Source: Apilactobacillus apisilvae (GTDB lineage Bacteria > Bacillota > Bacilli > Lactobacillales > Lactobacillaceae). From it: a stretch of DNA of 64,000 nucleotides. Positions 55,413-64,000 of this stretch are shown here, piece after piece. The notes under the pieces are model-generated. The model saw nothing but the letters and a program-made list of their open reading frames with translations, was not told the DNA's origin and ran no database searches. Where the stretch lies: NCBI RefSeq assembly GCF_023380225.1, contig NZ_CP093362.1:434001-498000 (forward strand), given 5' to 3'. The position numbers and the translations under genes were made by a program. The first letter of the stretch is position 1. Each line of letters opens with the position of its first letter.

Positions 55413-56567
55413 TTACTTTTTACCACTAATAGCATCTTTCATTTTTTCAAAGAAGCCACCGTTTTTATAATCCTTTTCGCCACTAGCTTCAGCAAAAGCT
55501 TTCAAAGCTTGTTTTTGATCATGGTTTAGATTTTTAGGTGTAGCAATGTTAACTGTAACTAATTGATCACCTTTACCACTGCTATTTAACTTTTGAACAC
55601 CCTTATCACGTAGTCTAAAGGTAGTACCTGATTTAGTACCAGCTGGAATAGTTAATTTAACATCACCATAAACGGTTTTAACATCAATTTCACTACCTAA
55701 AGTTGCCTTTACAAATGAAATTGGTTGTTTATAGTTTAAATTATATCCATGACGTTCGAAGTCTGGACTAGGCTTTACTTGGAATACAATAAATAAGTCA
55801 CCGTATGGTCCACCGTTAGTCCCGGCTTCACCTTGATTTTGTAATCTCATTTGTTGCCCGTCATCAACACCAGCAGGAATATTAACTTCTACTTCATGAC
55901 TTTCTTGTTTATGACCTGATCCACCACAAGTAGGGCATTTTTCTTTAATTTCCTTACCAGTACCATTACATACAGGACAAGGATGTTGAGTTTGCATTCT
56001 GCCTAAAGGTGTATTTTGAACAGAAGTTACATAACCGCTACCACTACAATTATGACAAGTTTCAGGATGAGTACCTGGCTTTGCTCCAGATCCATTACAA
56101 GTATCACATTGTGCTTCACGATTATATCTAATGGTAGTCTTTTTACCAAAAATAGCATCTTCAAACTTTAATGTCATTTGATATTGTAAATCACGACCAG
56201 GTTTAGGTGCATTAGGATCTCGACGAGATCTTTGTCCACCGCCACCAAAGAATTGACTAAAGATATCATCGAAGCCGCCACCAGTGCCACCGAAGCCTCC
56301 AAAGCCTCCGGCACCACCAGCACCGCCACCAAAGCCACCACCGGCTGGGCCATCTGCTGATCCAAATTGATCGTAGTTTTGACGCTTTTGTTCATCACTT
56401 AAAACTTCATAGGCTTCATTAATTTCTTTAAATTTCTTTTCAGCCCCTGGAGCTTTATTAATATCGGGATGATACTTTTTTGACATTTTTCTATATGCAT
56501 GTTTTATATCGTCTTGGCTAGCATCTTTAGATATACCAAGAGTAGCATAATAATCTTTTTCAGCCAT
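55413..56567 (-). CDS. dnaJ: Co-chaperone DnaJ (Hsp40)
   Basis: Delivers substrates to DnaK and stimulates its ATPase. The 384-residue protein has the J domain (1-70) with the HPD motif in KKYHPDINK, a Gly/Phe-rich linker (about 72-110), a zinc domain with four CxxCxGxG-type repeats ([42 protein letters not shown]) and the C-terminal substrate domains. Complete type I DnaJ. It follows dnaK, separated by a GU-rich terminator hairpin. Confidence 0.97.
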   Translation of the reverse strand: MAEKDYYATLGISKDASQDDIKHAYRKMSKKYHPDINKAPGAEKKFKEINEAYEVLSDEQKRQNYDQFGSADGPAGGGFGGGAGGAGGFGGFGGTGGGFDDIFSQFFGGGGQRSRRDPNAPKPGRDLQYQMTLKFEDAIFGKKTTIRYNREAQCDTCNGSGAKPGTHPETCHNCSGSGYVTSVQNTPLGRMQTQHPCPVCNGTGKEIKEKCPTCGGSGHKQESHEVEVNIPAGVDDGQQMRLQNQGEAGTNGGPYGDLFIVFQVKPSPDFERHGYNLNYKQPISFVKATLGSEIDVKTVYGDVKLTIPAGTKSGTTFRLRDKGVQKLNSSGKGDQLVTVNIATPKNLNHDQKQALKAFAEASGEKDYKNGGFFEKMKDAISGKK

Positions 56568-56606
56568 TTTTATCCCCCATAGTTATTATATTTATTCTAT
56601 ATTCAA

Positions 56607-56641
56607 TAAAAAGCCAAAGCCCAACGAGTCAGACTTTGACT
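56607..56641 (-). terminator. Partial terminator between dnaK and dnaJ
   Basis: AGTCAAAGTC and GGCTTTGGCT pair with several G-U contacts, followed on the minus strand by TTTTT. It probably reduces dnaJ relative to dnaK rather than ending the transcript completely. Confidence 0.65.
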
Positions 56642-56661
56642 TCTCATTTAGTAATCATTGA

Positions 56662-58533
56662 TTACTTGTTGTTTTTGTCATCATCATCATGAACTTCGTG
56701 GAAATCACCATTTACAGTGTCGCCATCTTTACCGTTATCTTTTGATGAATCTTCTTTGCCATCAGCTTTACCACCTTGGGCTTGTTGATCAGCAGCTTGT
56801 TGTTGATATAACTTAGTAGCTAATTCTTGAACTTGTTTACTCAATTCATCTTTCTTAGCTTTCATATCATCTAAGTTATTATCTTCTTTGGCTTTCTTCA
56901 ATGCATCTTCTGCATCTTTAGCCTTCTTAATTTCGTCTTCAGAAACCTTACCTTCAACTTCTTTCAAAGTCTTATCAGTTTGGAAGATTAATTGGTCAAC
57001 TTCATTCTTTAAGTCAACTTCTTCTTTACGTTTGTTATCGGCTTCTTCATTTTGCTTAGCTTCATCCATCATCTTGTTAATTTCATCGTCTGATAGACCA
57101 TTTGAATCCTTGATAGTAATCTTTTGTTCCTTACCAGTACCCTTGTCCTTAGCAGAAACATTAACAATACCATTCTTATCAATATCAAATTTAACTTCGA
57201 TTTGAGGAACACCACGAGGTGCTGCAGGAATGTCAGTTAATTGGAAATTACCTAATGTTTTGTTGTCAGCAGCCATTGGACGTTCACCTTGTAATACATG
57301 AATATCAACAGCTGGTTGATTATCGGCAGCAGTAGAGAATACTTGTGCTTTTGAAGTTGGAATAGTAGTATTCTTGTCGATTAATTTAGTGAATACTCCA
57401 CCCATAGTTTCGATACCTAATGATAATGGGGTAACATCTAATAATACAACATCCTTAACGTCACCAGTTAAGACACCACCTTGAACAGCAGCACCTAAAG
57501 CAACAGCTTCATCAGGGTTAATTGAATGGTTTGGTTCCTTACCAGTCCAGCTCTTAACAGCTTCTTGAACAGCTGGAATACGAGTAGATCCACCATTTAA
57601 AATAACTTCATCAATATCTGAAGTACTTAGACCAGCATCTTTAAGAGCTTCATCAAATGGTTTCTTAGTCTTATCAACTAAATCAGAAGTTAATTCATTG
57701 AATTTAGATCTGCTTAACTTAGTTTGCAAATGTAATGGACCATTTTCACCTGAAGAAATAAATGGCAAACTAATTTCAGTTTCAGAAACACCAGATAAGT
57801 CCTTCTTAGCTTTTTCAGCAGCATCCTTCAAACGTTGTAATGCCATCTTATCTTTAGATAAGTCAACACCATTTTCTTGTTTGAATTCTGAAACTAAGTA
57901 GTCCATGATTTTCTTATCAAAATCATCCCCACCTAGATGAGTATCACCATTAGTTGATAGCACTTGGAATACACCGTCACCTAATTCAAGAACGGAAACA
58001 TCAAAAGTACCACCACCAAGGTCATAAACAAGAACTTTTTCATCTTTATCTTGTTTATCTAAACCATATGCTAATGAAGCAGCGGTTGGTTCGTTAATAA
58101 TACGTTTTACATCTAAACCAGCAATTTTACCAGCATCTTTAGTAGCTTGTCTTTGAGCATCATTAAAGTAAGCAGGAACAGTAATAACTGCTTCGCTAAC
58201 AGTATCGCCTAAATAGTCTTCAGCAAAGCCCTTAATGTATTGTAAAATCATTGCTGAAATTTGTTGTGGAGTATATTTCTTACCATCAACATCAACTGTG
58301 TAATTTTCTTCACCCATATGACTCTTAATTGAAGAGATTGTGTTAGGGTTAGTAATCATTTGACGCTTTGCAACTTCACCAATTTGTGTTTCGCCATCTT
58401 TAAATGCAACTACAGATGGTGTTGTACGTGATCCTTCTGGATTTGTAATGATTTTTGGTTCTTTACCTTCAAGAACAGCAACGGCTGAGTTAGTTGTTCC
58501 TAAATCAATTCCGATAATCTTATTACTTGCCAT
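56662..58533 (-). CDS. dnaK: Chaperone DnaK (Hsp70)
   Basis: ATP-dependent chaperone; binds exposed hydrophobic segments, with DnaJ and GrpE. The 623-residue protein starts [20 protein letters not shown], has the actin-like phosphate loops [19 protein letters not shown] and [12 protein letters not shown], a substrate domain from about 385, and an acidic Gln- and Asp-rich tail ending DDDDKNNK. It lacks the 20-odd residue insertion of the first ATPase quarter, as in other Gram-positives. It lies in the hrcA-grpE-dnaK-dnaJ operon under HrcA control. Confidence 0.98.
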   Translation of the reverse strand: MASNKIIGIDLGTTNSAVAVLEGKEPKIITNPEGSRTTPSVVAFKDGETQIGEVAKRQMITNPNTISSIKSHMGEENYTVDVDGKKYTPQQISAMILQYIKGFAEDYLGDTVSEAVITVPAYFNDAQRQATKDAGKIAGLDVKRIINEPTAASLAYGLDKQDKDEKVLVYDLGGGTFDVSVLELGDGVFQVLSTNGDTHLGGDDFDKKIMDYLVSEFKQENGVDLSKDKMALQRLKDAAEKAKKDLSGVSETEISLPFISSGENGPLHLQTKLSRSKFNELTSDLVDKTKKPFDEALKDAGLSTSDIDEVILNGGSTRIPAVQEAVKSWTGKEPNHSINPDEAVALGAAVQGGVLTGDVKDVVLLDVTPLSLGIETMGGVFTKLIDKNTTIPTSKAQVFSTAADNQPAVDIHVLQGERPMAADNKTLGNFQLTDIPAAPRGVPQIEVKFDIDKNGIVNVSAKDKGTGKEQKITIKDSNGLSDDEINKMMDEAKQNEEADNKRKEEVDLKNEVDQLIFQTDKTLKEVEGKVSEDEIKKAKDAEDALKKAKEDNNLDDMKAKKDELSKQVQELATKLYQQQAADQQAQGGKADGKEDSSKDNGKDGDTVNGDFHEVHDDDDKNNK

Positions 58534-58558
58534 AATTATCTTACCCCTTTATTTTTTA

Positions 58559-59128
58559 TTATTGTGAAACTATAACCATACTTGGTCGAATTACTCGATC
58601 AGCTAGTTGATAGCCTTTTTGTAAAATTTCCACAACTGTGTCCGCAGGATGATCATCATCTGCAGGTACGGTTTGAACAGCTTGACATAATGTTGGATCA
58701 AACTTCTTACCCAATGCGTCAATTTCTTTAATCCCATTTTCGGCTAAAGATTTGTTCATATGGTTAAGAACTAATTCGACACCTTGCTTAAGTTGTTTTC
58801 CAGAATCATCAGTAACCTCAGTACTTAAAGCACGTTCTAAGTTATCAACTACTGGTAAAATACTTGTAGCCAATTTCTGACCATCATATTTATAAATATC
58901 AGCACGTTCACGTTTGAAACGAGTTTGCATATTTTGCATTTCAGCTTCAGCTCTTAAATATTGATCAGAAACTGAATCCACTTTTTGTTCAAGCTCTTTG
59001 ATTTTATCTTGATCTGAATTCTTTTGCTTCTTCTTTGCATCCTTTTTAGTAGCCTTAGCTTCCTTTTTAGATACATCTTTTTCAGATTCAGATTGCTTCA
59101 AATCTTTTTTATCATCCTTATTTGCCAA
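58559..59128 (-). CDS. grpE: Nucleotide exchange factor GrpE
   Basis: Releases ADP from DnaK. The 189-residue protein has a long charged N-terminal coiled coil (about 1-85, rich in Lys, Glu and Asp) followed by the four-helix bundle and a beta wing (FDPTLCQAVQTVPADDDHPA, LQKGYQLADRVIRPSMVIVS). The start is TTG at 59128 with GGAGG seven bases upstream. It lies between hrcA and dnaK in the heat-shock operon. Confidence 0.96.
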   Translation of the reverse strand: MANKDDKKDLKQSESEKDVSKKEAKATKKDAKKKQKNSDQDKIKELEQKVDSVSDQYLRAEAEMQNMQTRFKRERADIYKYDGQKLATSILPVVDNLERALSTEVTDDSGKQLKQGVELVLNHMNKSLAENGIKEIDALGKKFDPTLCQAVQTVPADDDHPADTVVEILQKGYQLADRVIRPSMVIVSQ

Positions 59129-59142
59129 GTGAATACCTCCTT

Positions 59143-60186
59143 TTACTGATCATACTTATTATAATAGTTTAAAAGTTTTTTTGATAACTCATCGCTAAAA
59201 CCTTCTACTAAACCAATAATCCTTGAATATGGCATTCTAGTGGGTCCTAAAACCGCAACTATTCCCTTACCATAGTTACCTACATCATAAGTCCCTGTGA
59301 TTACGCTATAATTTTTTAATAAACTATTGCTAATCTCTGGGCCTATTTTCACTGAAATTGATTTACCAGAGTTATTAATAAACTTAGATATATCATCAGT
59401 ATCATTGAGCAATGAATATATTGGTTTTAAATAACTGATATCGTTATTATCAGTAAAACTTAACAGATTCAATTCACCGCCGATATAGAATTGATTTTTA
59501 GAAGCTTCAGTTAAAATATCATTTAAAGTAAGTAATAATCCCTCAGGGTTATTAACATATTTAATAACCTCTTTAGTAAGATCACCCTTTAATAACAGTT
59601 TTAATACTTCAGATATAGTTCTACCAATTAACTTATCATTAATCAGTCTAACAACAGAATCTAATTGATCACCATTGATATCATTAGATATATGAAAAAG
59701 TTGATTGATAACATCTTGATCATCAGTAATTAAAATTGCCATAACTTGTCTATCGCCAAGTGGCACTAAACGAAAACTTCTTAATCTACGACTCACCTGC
59801 TGCTCTGGCTTTAAAGCTAAAGCAGTATAATTGGTTAAATTTGATAAAATATTAGCAGATTGCTCAACAATCTCGTCAATCTTTCCAAAGTGACCACCTA
59901 ATGCATTTTCAATGATTTTACTATCAGTAAAATCAATTGGATTAGGGTTCAAAAGATTATCAACATAATAACGATAGCCCTCAATTGATGGCACTCTTCC
60001 TGATGATGAATGTGTTTTAGCAATCAATCCCATTTTCTCAAGATAAGCCATATCATTTCTCACGGTAGCTGAACTGACATGTACGGGTAGTTGATTAGAT
60101 AATGCTTTTGATCCGACAGGTACACCCGATTTGGTATAATCACTAACAATTACTTCTAAAACGGTTTTTTGTCTTTCACTGAGCAT
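59143..60186 (-). CDS. hrcA: Heat-shock repressor HrcA
   Basis: Represses the dnaK and groEL operons by binding CIRCE; needs GroEL to fold, so it is inactivated when proteins misfold. The 347-residue protein has an N-terminal winged helix (about 1-75, with SGVPVGSKALSNQLPVHVSS and the GRVPSIEGYRYYVD segment) and a GAF-like domain towards the C-terminus. The CIRCE element and promoter lie right upstream, so it regulates itself. First gene of hrcA-grpE-dnaK-dnaJ. Confidence 0.96.
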   Translation of the reverse strand: MLSERQKTVLEVIVSDYTKSGVPVGSKALSNQLPVHVSSATVRNDMAYLEKMGLIAKTHSSSGRVPSIEGYRYYVDNLLNPNPIDFTDSKIIENALGGHFGKIDEIVEQSANILSNLTNYTALALKPEQQVSRRLRSFRLVPLGDRQVMAILITDDQDVINQLFHISNDINGDQLDSVVRLINDKLIGRTISEVLKLLLKGDLTKEVIKYVNNPEGLLLTLNDILTEASKNQFYIGGELNLLSFTDNNDISYLKPIYSLLNDTDDISKFINNSGKSISVKIGPEISNSLLKNYSVITGTYDVGNYGKGIVAVLGPTRMPYSRIIGLVEGFSDELSKKLLNYYNKYDQ

Positions 60187-60207
60187 ATATCAATCACTCC
60201 TTTATAA

Positions 60208-60243
60208 TTAGCAGTCTTAGCAGTCGATATTGCTAAGTGCTAA
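60208..60243 (-). promoter_or_regulatory. CIRCE operator of hrcA, with an extra half-site
   Basis: On the minus strand TTAGCACTT, nine bases, GACTGCTAA (60217-60243), differing from the CIRCE consensus (TTAGCACTC-N9-GAGTGCTAA) at one base in each arm. The right arm is repeated at once as another GACTGCTAA at 60208-60216, giving three half-sites. Located between the promoter and the hrcA ribosome binding site. Confidence 0.9.
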
Positions 60244-60254
60244 CTACAATATCT

Positions 60255-60283
60255 AATTTAACAAAAGGTTTTATATAAGTCAA
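60255..60283 (-). promoter_or_regulatory. Promoter of the hrcA-grpE-dnaK-dnaJ operon
   Basis: TTGACT (60278-60283), 17-base spacer, TAAATT (60255-60260) preceded by TGT on the minus strand, directly upstream of the CIRCE element. Confidence 0.85.
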
Positions 60284-60288
60284 GAAAA

Positions 60289-61233
60289 CTACTCGTTATT
60301 TTTATCAAAAAAGTTTCTGGTAAATTTCTCATCATCTTTAAGCTGATTTATTAAACTATTAATGCCATTGAATTTAACTTCGCCACGAATTCTGTATAAC
60401 CAATCAATCGATAAATCTTCACCATAAATATTATGATCAAAATCTAAAATATTAATTTCTACAGTAATTGGATTTTTATTTCCAAAGGTAACATTTCTGC
60501 CAATCGAAGCCATCCCTCGGTATTTTTTACCACCAATGAATACTTTAACAACATATATCCCAATATTGGGCAACCATTGTACTTCGTCATGTTGAATATT
60601 AGCAGTTGGATAGCCTAATTCTCGACCTCTAGCTAAGCCATGAACAACCATTCCATTAGTTCTAAACGGTCTACCTAATAATTCATTAACAGTTTTAATA
60701 TCACCTTGATCTAAATTATGCCTAATAGCGGTAGAGCTGATTTTATTCTCATTCAAATTATCTAAATCAACTGATTCAACATTAAATTTTCCATTAGCAT
60801 ACTCAGGTAATATATCCATATTAGCCTTTTTATCACCATAAGTATGATCCACACCAGCAACAACAGTATCTACGTTAAAAGTAATTAAATAATTATTAAC
60901 AAATTCCTCTGGTGATTGATTTTGAAAATCAAAAGTATAACTTACTAAAAATACTTTATTAACACCAAGATTTTTAAATAGACTCATTTTTTGATTATAC
61001 AAAGTCAAGTATCTACTTTCATGACTATCTAACTGTTTATAGACAACTGCTGGTTTATGATTATAGGTCAATATTGCCAAATCTAAACCTTTCTTGTCAG
61101 CTATATTTTTAGCTTTATTAATAACCTTCTGATGACCTAAATGAACACCATCAAAGAACCCCATTGCTAATACACACTTATTTTTAAATTCTAAATTTTC
61201 ATTAATTGGATGATGGATTTTAATAACTTCCAT
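60289..61233 (-). CDS. ribF: Bifunctional riboflavin kinase / FAD synthetase
   Basis: Turns riboflavin into FMN and FMN into FAD, the products sensed by the ribU riboswitch at the other end of the window. The 314-residue protein has an N-terminal nucleotidyltransferase domain (MGFFDGVHLGHQKVI, the HxGH-type motif; YLTLYNQKMSLF; FSSTAIR-like ISSTAIRHNL) and a C-terminal kinase domain (GRELGYPTANIQHDEVQWLP). The ATG at 61233 has AAAGGA upstream. It follows truB and overlaps its end region. Confidence 0.95.
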   Translation of the reverse strand: MEVIKIHHPINENLEFKNKCVLAMGFFDGVHLGHQKVINKAKNIADKKGLDLAILTYNHKPAVVYKQLDSHESRYLTLYNQKMSLFKNLGVNKVFLVSYTFDFQNQSPEEFVNNYLITFNVDTVVAGVDHTYGDKKANMDILPEYANGKFNVESVDLDNLNENKISSTAIRHNLDQGDIKTVNELLGRPFRTNGMVVHGLARGRELGYPTANIQHDEVQWLPNIGIYVVKVFIGGKKYRGMASIGRNVTFGNKNPITVEINILDFDHNIYGEDLSIDWLYRIRGEVKFNGINSLINQLKDDEKFTRNFFDKNNE

Positions 61234-61249
61234 TAGAAAATATCCTTTC

Positions 61250-62164
61250 TTATTTATTACTAAACATTTTCTCTGGCTTAAATTCACGCTTATCTTTACT
61301 GAAATAATATAAAGCCTTTATGTCATTATTATATGAAAGAACACATTTTTTATCATCTATTTGCAACTCACTTGGTCTTAAAAAACCACCATTTTGAACT
61401 ATCTTCCATTGATTTAAAGACATATCAACATGCTTATAATTTTTTAATGCATGATCAATTGAATATAAAACATTATTAATGTCATTATTTTTAACTGCAT
61501 CTTCAACATCAGATAATTTAACAGTTTGGTCGATTGTAAAATTGCCACTTTTAATTCTAGTAAGCTTAGACATAACCGCTGGAAGTCCAAGCTTGCGACC
61601 AAAATCAACAGCTAAAGTTCTTACATAAGTTCCTTTACCACAACCTACTTCAAAATAAATTGTTTGTTCTTTTTTCTGACTATCATAAAAGCTAGCTTTT
61701 ATTTGTTTAAAATAATGAATTTTTACATGATGCTCGGGACGTTCTACTTCTTCATTATTCCTAGCATATTCATATAATCTTTTACCATTTACCTTAATAG
61801 CAGAATACATAGGTGGAATTTGAACTAAATCATCTGATACAAAGCTTTCTAGAAGATTGTTAATCTTATCATTAGATATAGGATTATCAAGTGGTTTCAT
61901 ATCTACAATCTCACCATCTAAATCTTCAGTAGTGGTTGAAAAACCTAGAGTAATACTACCCTGATAAATTTTTCCAGAATTCATTAAATAATCTACTACT
62001 TTAGTGCCTTTACCAACACAAATTGGTAACACACCATCAACATTTGGATCTAAAGTACCACTATGACCGATTTTTTTCATTTTTAAAATACCACGCATTT
62101 TGCGAATACAATCAAAGCTTGTCATACCTTTTTCTTTAAATAAAGGAATAATTCCATCTAACAT
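61250..62164 (-). CDS. truB: tRNA pseudouridine-55 synthase TruB
   Basis: Makes pseudouridine 55 in the T-loop of nearly all tRNAs. The 304-residue protein has the catalytic motif GHSGTLDPNVDGVLPICVGK with the nucleophile Asp in GTLDP, the KGTYVRTLAVDFGRKLGLPA segment and a C-terminal PUA-like domain. It lies between rbfA and ribF; a TGATATAAT extended -10 promoter lies upstream. Confidence 0.97.
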   Translation of the reverse strand: MLDGIIPLFKEKGMTSFDCIRKMRGILKMKKIGHSGTLDPNVDGVLPICVGKGTKVVDYLMNSGKIYQGSITLGFSTTTEDLDGEIVDMKPLDNPISNDKINNLLESFVSDDLVQIPPMYSAIKVNGKRLYEYARNNEEVERPEHHVKIHYFKQIKASFYDSQKKEQTIYFEVGCGKGTYVRTLAVDFGRKLGLPAVMSKLTRIKSGNFTIDQTVKLSDVEDAVKNNDINNVLYSIDHALKNYKHVDMSLNQWKIVQNGGFLRPSELQIDDKKCVLSYNNDIKALYYFSKDKREFKPEKMFSNK

Positions 62165-62199
62165 ATTTAAATCTCCTAATTTAAAATTATTTATATAAA

Positions 62200-62208
62200 A
62201 TTATATCA
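62200..62208 (-). promoter_or_regulatory. Extended -10 promoter of truB-ribF
   Basis: TGATATAAT on the minus strand about 36 bases before the ATG, downstream of the rbfA terminator. Confidence 0.55.
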
Positions 62209-62228
62209 TAATGAAATTTTGCAAATAA

Positions 62229-62256
62229 AAAAAGCAGATAAATTATCTGCTTTTTT
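62229..62256 (-). terminator. Intrinsic terminator of rbfA
   Basis: AAAAAGCAGATAA and its complement form a stem right after the rbfA stop codon with a T-run on the minus strand; it separates rbfA from truB. Confidence 0.85.
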
Positions 62257-62258
62257 GT

Positions 62259-62612
62259 TTATCTATCTGATTTTTTCAAGTTATTAATAAGTTGATCAAT
62301 TTTGCTACCGTATTGAATTGACTCATCAAGTTTAAAATTTAATTCAGGTGTTCTATAAATACTTAGACGAGAACCCAATTCACCTCTAATTAAAGAAGTA
62401 GCCTTATCTAATCCTTTTTGGGTTGATTCTTCATCGTTTTCTTTATTGGACAAAATACTGTAATAAATTGTTGAATGCTGTAAATCACCAGTAACATCTA
62501 CACCAGTAATTGTTACACCTTGAACACGTGGATCACGAACTCTTTTTAAAAGAATATCATTAACTTCACGTTGAATTTCTTGTTCTAATCTACCAACTCG
62601 ATATTGTGCCAT
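62259..62612 (-). CDS. rbfA: Ribosome-binding factor A
   Basis: Cold-shock and 30S-maturation factor with a KH-like fold. The 117-residue protein begins AQYRVGRLEQEIQREVNDIL and includes RDPRVQGVTITGVDVTGDLQ and RIYRTPELNFKLDESIQYG, the usual signatures. Next to infB, as in most bacteria, with 14 bases between them. It ends at a terminator. Confidence 0.97.
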   Translation of the reverse strand: MAQYRVGRLEQEIQREVNDILLKRVRDPRVQGVTITGVDVTGDLQHSTIYYSILSNKENDEESTQKGLDKATSLIRGELGSRLSIYRTPELNFKLDESIQYGSKIDQLINNLKKSDR

Positions 62613-62625
62613 TACAATTCACCCC

Positions 62626-64000
62626 TTATTTTACAGGAATTTGTTCCATTTTGTATGATTCTACAACGTCGCCTTCTTTAATATCGTTGTAGTTTTCAAT
62701 TGTAAGTCCACATTCAAAACCTTGTTTAACTTCTTTTGCATCATCTTTAAAACGTTTCAAACTATTAAGTTCGCCATTATATATAACAACATTATCACGA
62801 ATTAAGCGAATTTTACTATCTCTATTCACATAACCGCTAGTTACCATTCCACCAGCAATAGTTCCAACTTTAGAAGCCTTATATAGCTGTCTTACTTCGA
62901 TTTCACCAGTAATAACTTCTTTATACTTAGGTGCTAACATACCTTTCATAGCAGATTCAACTTCATCAATAGCATCGTAGATAACTTGATGTAAACGAAT
63001 ATCTACTTTATCAGTTTCTGCTTGTTCTTTAGCTTGTGAAGTAGCACGCACATTAAATCCTAAGATGATTGCATCACTAGCTTCTGCTAATGCTACATCA
63101 CTTTCATTAATAGCTCCTACTGAACTATGAACAATATTTACTTTTACACCTTCAACATCAATTTTTTGTAAACTTGATGCTAATGCTTCAACTGACCCTT
63201 GAACATCAGCTTTAATAATAACATTAACTTCTTTCTTTTCGCCTTCTTTAATTGATTCAAAAAGATTATCTAAAGTAACACTATTATTTTTCTTACGTTC
63301 TTCCATTTGAGCTTCTTTAGCTCTTTCTTCACCAGCACTACGAGCAGTTTTTTCATCATCAAATACGATAAAACGATCACCAGCTTCTGGCACATCATTT
63401 AAACCAGTAACCTCAATTGGTGTAGATGGAGTCGCATCATTAAGATTTTGACCTTTTTCATTCATCATTGTTCTCACACGACCAAATGTATCACCAACAA
63501 CAATTGGATCACCAACATGCATAGTACCTTGTTGAACTAATAAGGTAGCAACTGGTCCACGTCCACGATCTAGTCGAGCTTCAATCACTGATCCAGCAGC
63601 ATTTTGATCTGGATTAGCTTTAAGTTCCATAACGTCTGACTGAAGTAAAATCATGTTCAATAGTTCATCAACATTAGTTCCCATCTTAGCTGAAATTTCA
63701 ACAAAGATAGTTTCGCCCCCCCAGTCTTCTGGAATTAAACCATATCCAGTCAATTGTTCGATTACATGGTTAGGATTTGCACCTGGCTTATCAATCTTAT
63801 TAATTGCAACAATAATTGGTGTTTTAGCAGCCTTAGCATGATCAATAGCTTCAATTGTTTGTGGCATTACACCATCATCAGCAGCTACTACTAAAATAGT
63901 AATATCAGTAATATCAGCCCCACGAGCACGCATAGCAGTAAATGCAGCATGTCCAGGTGTATCTAAGAAAGTAATGGACTTATCATTTTGCTTTAGTTGA
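62626..64000 (-). CDS. infB: Translation initiation factor IF-2, 3' part (N-terminus outside the window)
   Basis: IF-2 places initiator tRNA on the 30S subunit and drives subunit joining. The open frame runs off the right edge, so only about 457 C-terminal residues are visible. They include the G-domain G3 motif [20 protein letters not shown] and G4 [13 protein letters not shown], then beta barrels ([20 protein letters not shown]) and the C-terminal fMet-tRNA-binding domain (ending YKMEQIPVK). G1, the nucleotide-binding loop, would lie beyond position 64000. It is followed by rbfA. Confidence 0.97.
   Translation of the reverse strand, partial: QLKQNDKSITFLDTPGHAAFTAMRARGADITDITILVVAADDGVMPQTIEAIDHAKAAKTPIIVAINKIDKPGANPNHVIEQLTGYGLIPEDWGGETIFVEISAKMGTNVDELLNMILLQSDVMELKANPDQNAAGSVIEARLDRGRGPVATLLVQQGTMHVGDPIVVGDTFGRVRTMMNEKGQNLNDATPSTPIEVTGLNDVPEAGDRFIVFDDEKTARSAGEERAKEAQMEERKKNNSVTLDNLFESIKEGEKKEVNVIIKADVQGSVEALASSLQKIDVEGVKVNIVHSSVGAINESDVALAEASDAIILGFNVRATSQAKEQAETDKVDIRLHQVIYDAIDEVESAMKGMLAPKYKEVITGEIEVRQLYKASKVGTIAGGMVTSGYVNRDSKIRLIRDNVVIYNGELNSLKRFKDDAKEVKQGFECGLTIENYNDIKEGDVVESYKMEQIPVK

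Noticed and set aside
1..64000. CRISPR array, tRNA or rRNA genes, prophage
   Set aside because: I saw no regularly spaced repeats, no clover-leaf tRNA pattern and no phage structural or lysis genes; the search was by eye and a tRNA scan would be decisive.

Overview
The window is a continuous piece of chromosome from an AT-rich, low-GC Gram-positive bacterium. Gene content and order place it in the family Lactobacillaceae: the xerD-ribT-scpA-scpB-rluB block, the phoH-ybeY-dgkA-era-recO-glyQS-dnaG-rpoD-trmK block, and the infB-rbfA-truB-ribF-hrcA-grpE-dnaK-dnaJ-lepA block. pyk follows dnaE directly, with no phosphofructokinase gene between them. This suggests an obligately heterofermentative lineage (Apilactobacillus/Fructilactobacillus-like), but the species cannot be named from the sequence alone. 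Nearly every gene lies on the minus strand. The exceptions are a DUF2929 gene, an IS3-type transposase, ppsR and a fructosamine-kinase-like gene.

Layout. 1-5.6 kb: the start of a YpbB-like HTH gene (cut by the edge), the riboflavin transporter ribU under an FMN riboswitch, then rluB, scpB, scpA, ribT, xerD and cvfB. 5.7-11.3 kb: pyk, dnaE and a divergent DUF2929 gene. 11.3-12.7 kb: a complete IS3/IS150-type element inserted in the terminator region between the DUF2929 gene and clpB. 12.7-21.2 kb: clpB (CtsR operator), pepT, a Nif3 family gene, trmK, rpoD and dnaG. 21.3-29.1 kb: glyS and glyQ behind a glycine T-box, recO, era, dgkA, ybeY, phoH, yqeY and rpsU. 29.2-35.2 kb: ppsR, nfo, a small wall-polymer cluster (two CDP-glycerol glycerophosphotransferase-like enzymes around a TagG-type permease) and a YitT-family gene. 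35.2-38.7 kb: aspS-hisS behind a T-box whose specifier region reads GACAC, so the Asp and His codons overlap. 38.7-45.7 kb: a fructosamine kinase, a HAD hydrolase, dtd, rel, rsmE, prmA, an mpg gene broken by an in-frame TGA, and an unrecognised 109-residue gene. 45.7-53.5 kb: a membrane protein gene, a 1677-residue GT2-TagF-TagF fusion, and uraA with a PyrR-type attenuator. 53.4-64 kb: lepA, dnaJ, dnaK, grpE and hrcA (CIRCE operator), then ribF, truB, rbfA and the 3' part of infB.

Most of this is core information processing: translation, ribosome maturation, replication, chromosome segregation and heat shock. The regulation is rich and readable: an FMN riboswitch, two T-boxes, a PyrR attenuator, one CtsR box, a CIRCE with an extra half-site, and many extended -10 promoters. 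The parts that look lineage-specific are the glycerophosphate-polymer genes, the IS element, the nonsense-disrupted mpg, and hairpins lying between promoter and gene for clpB and dnaG. I did not find a clearly undescribed multi-gene system. The strongest candidates for follow-up are the triple-domain wall-polymer enzyme, the mpg nonsense codon and the dual-codon T-box. No rRNA, tRNA, CRISPR array or prophage was recognised.
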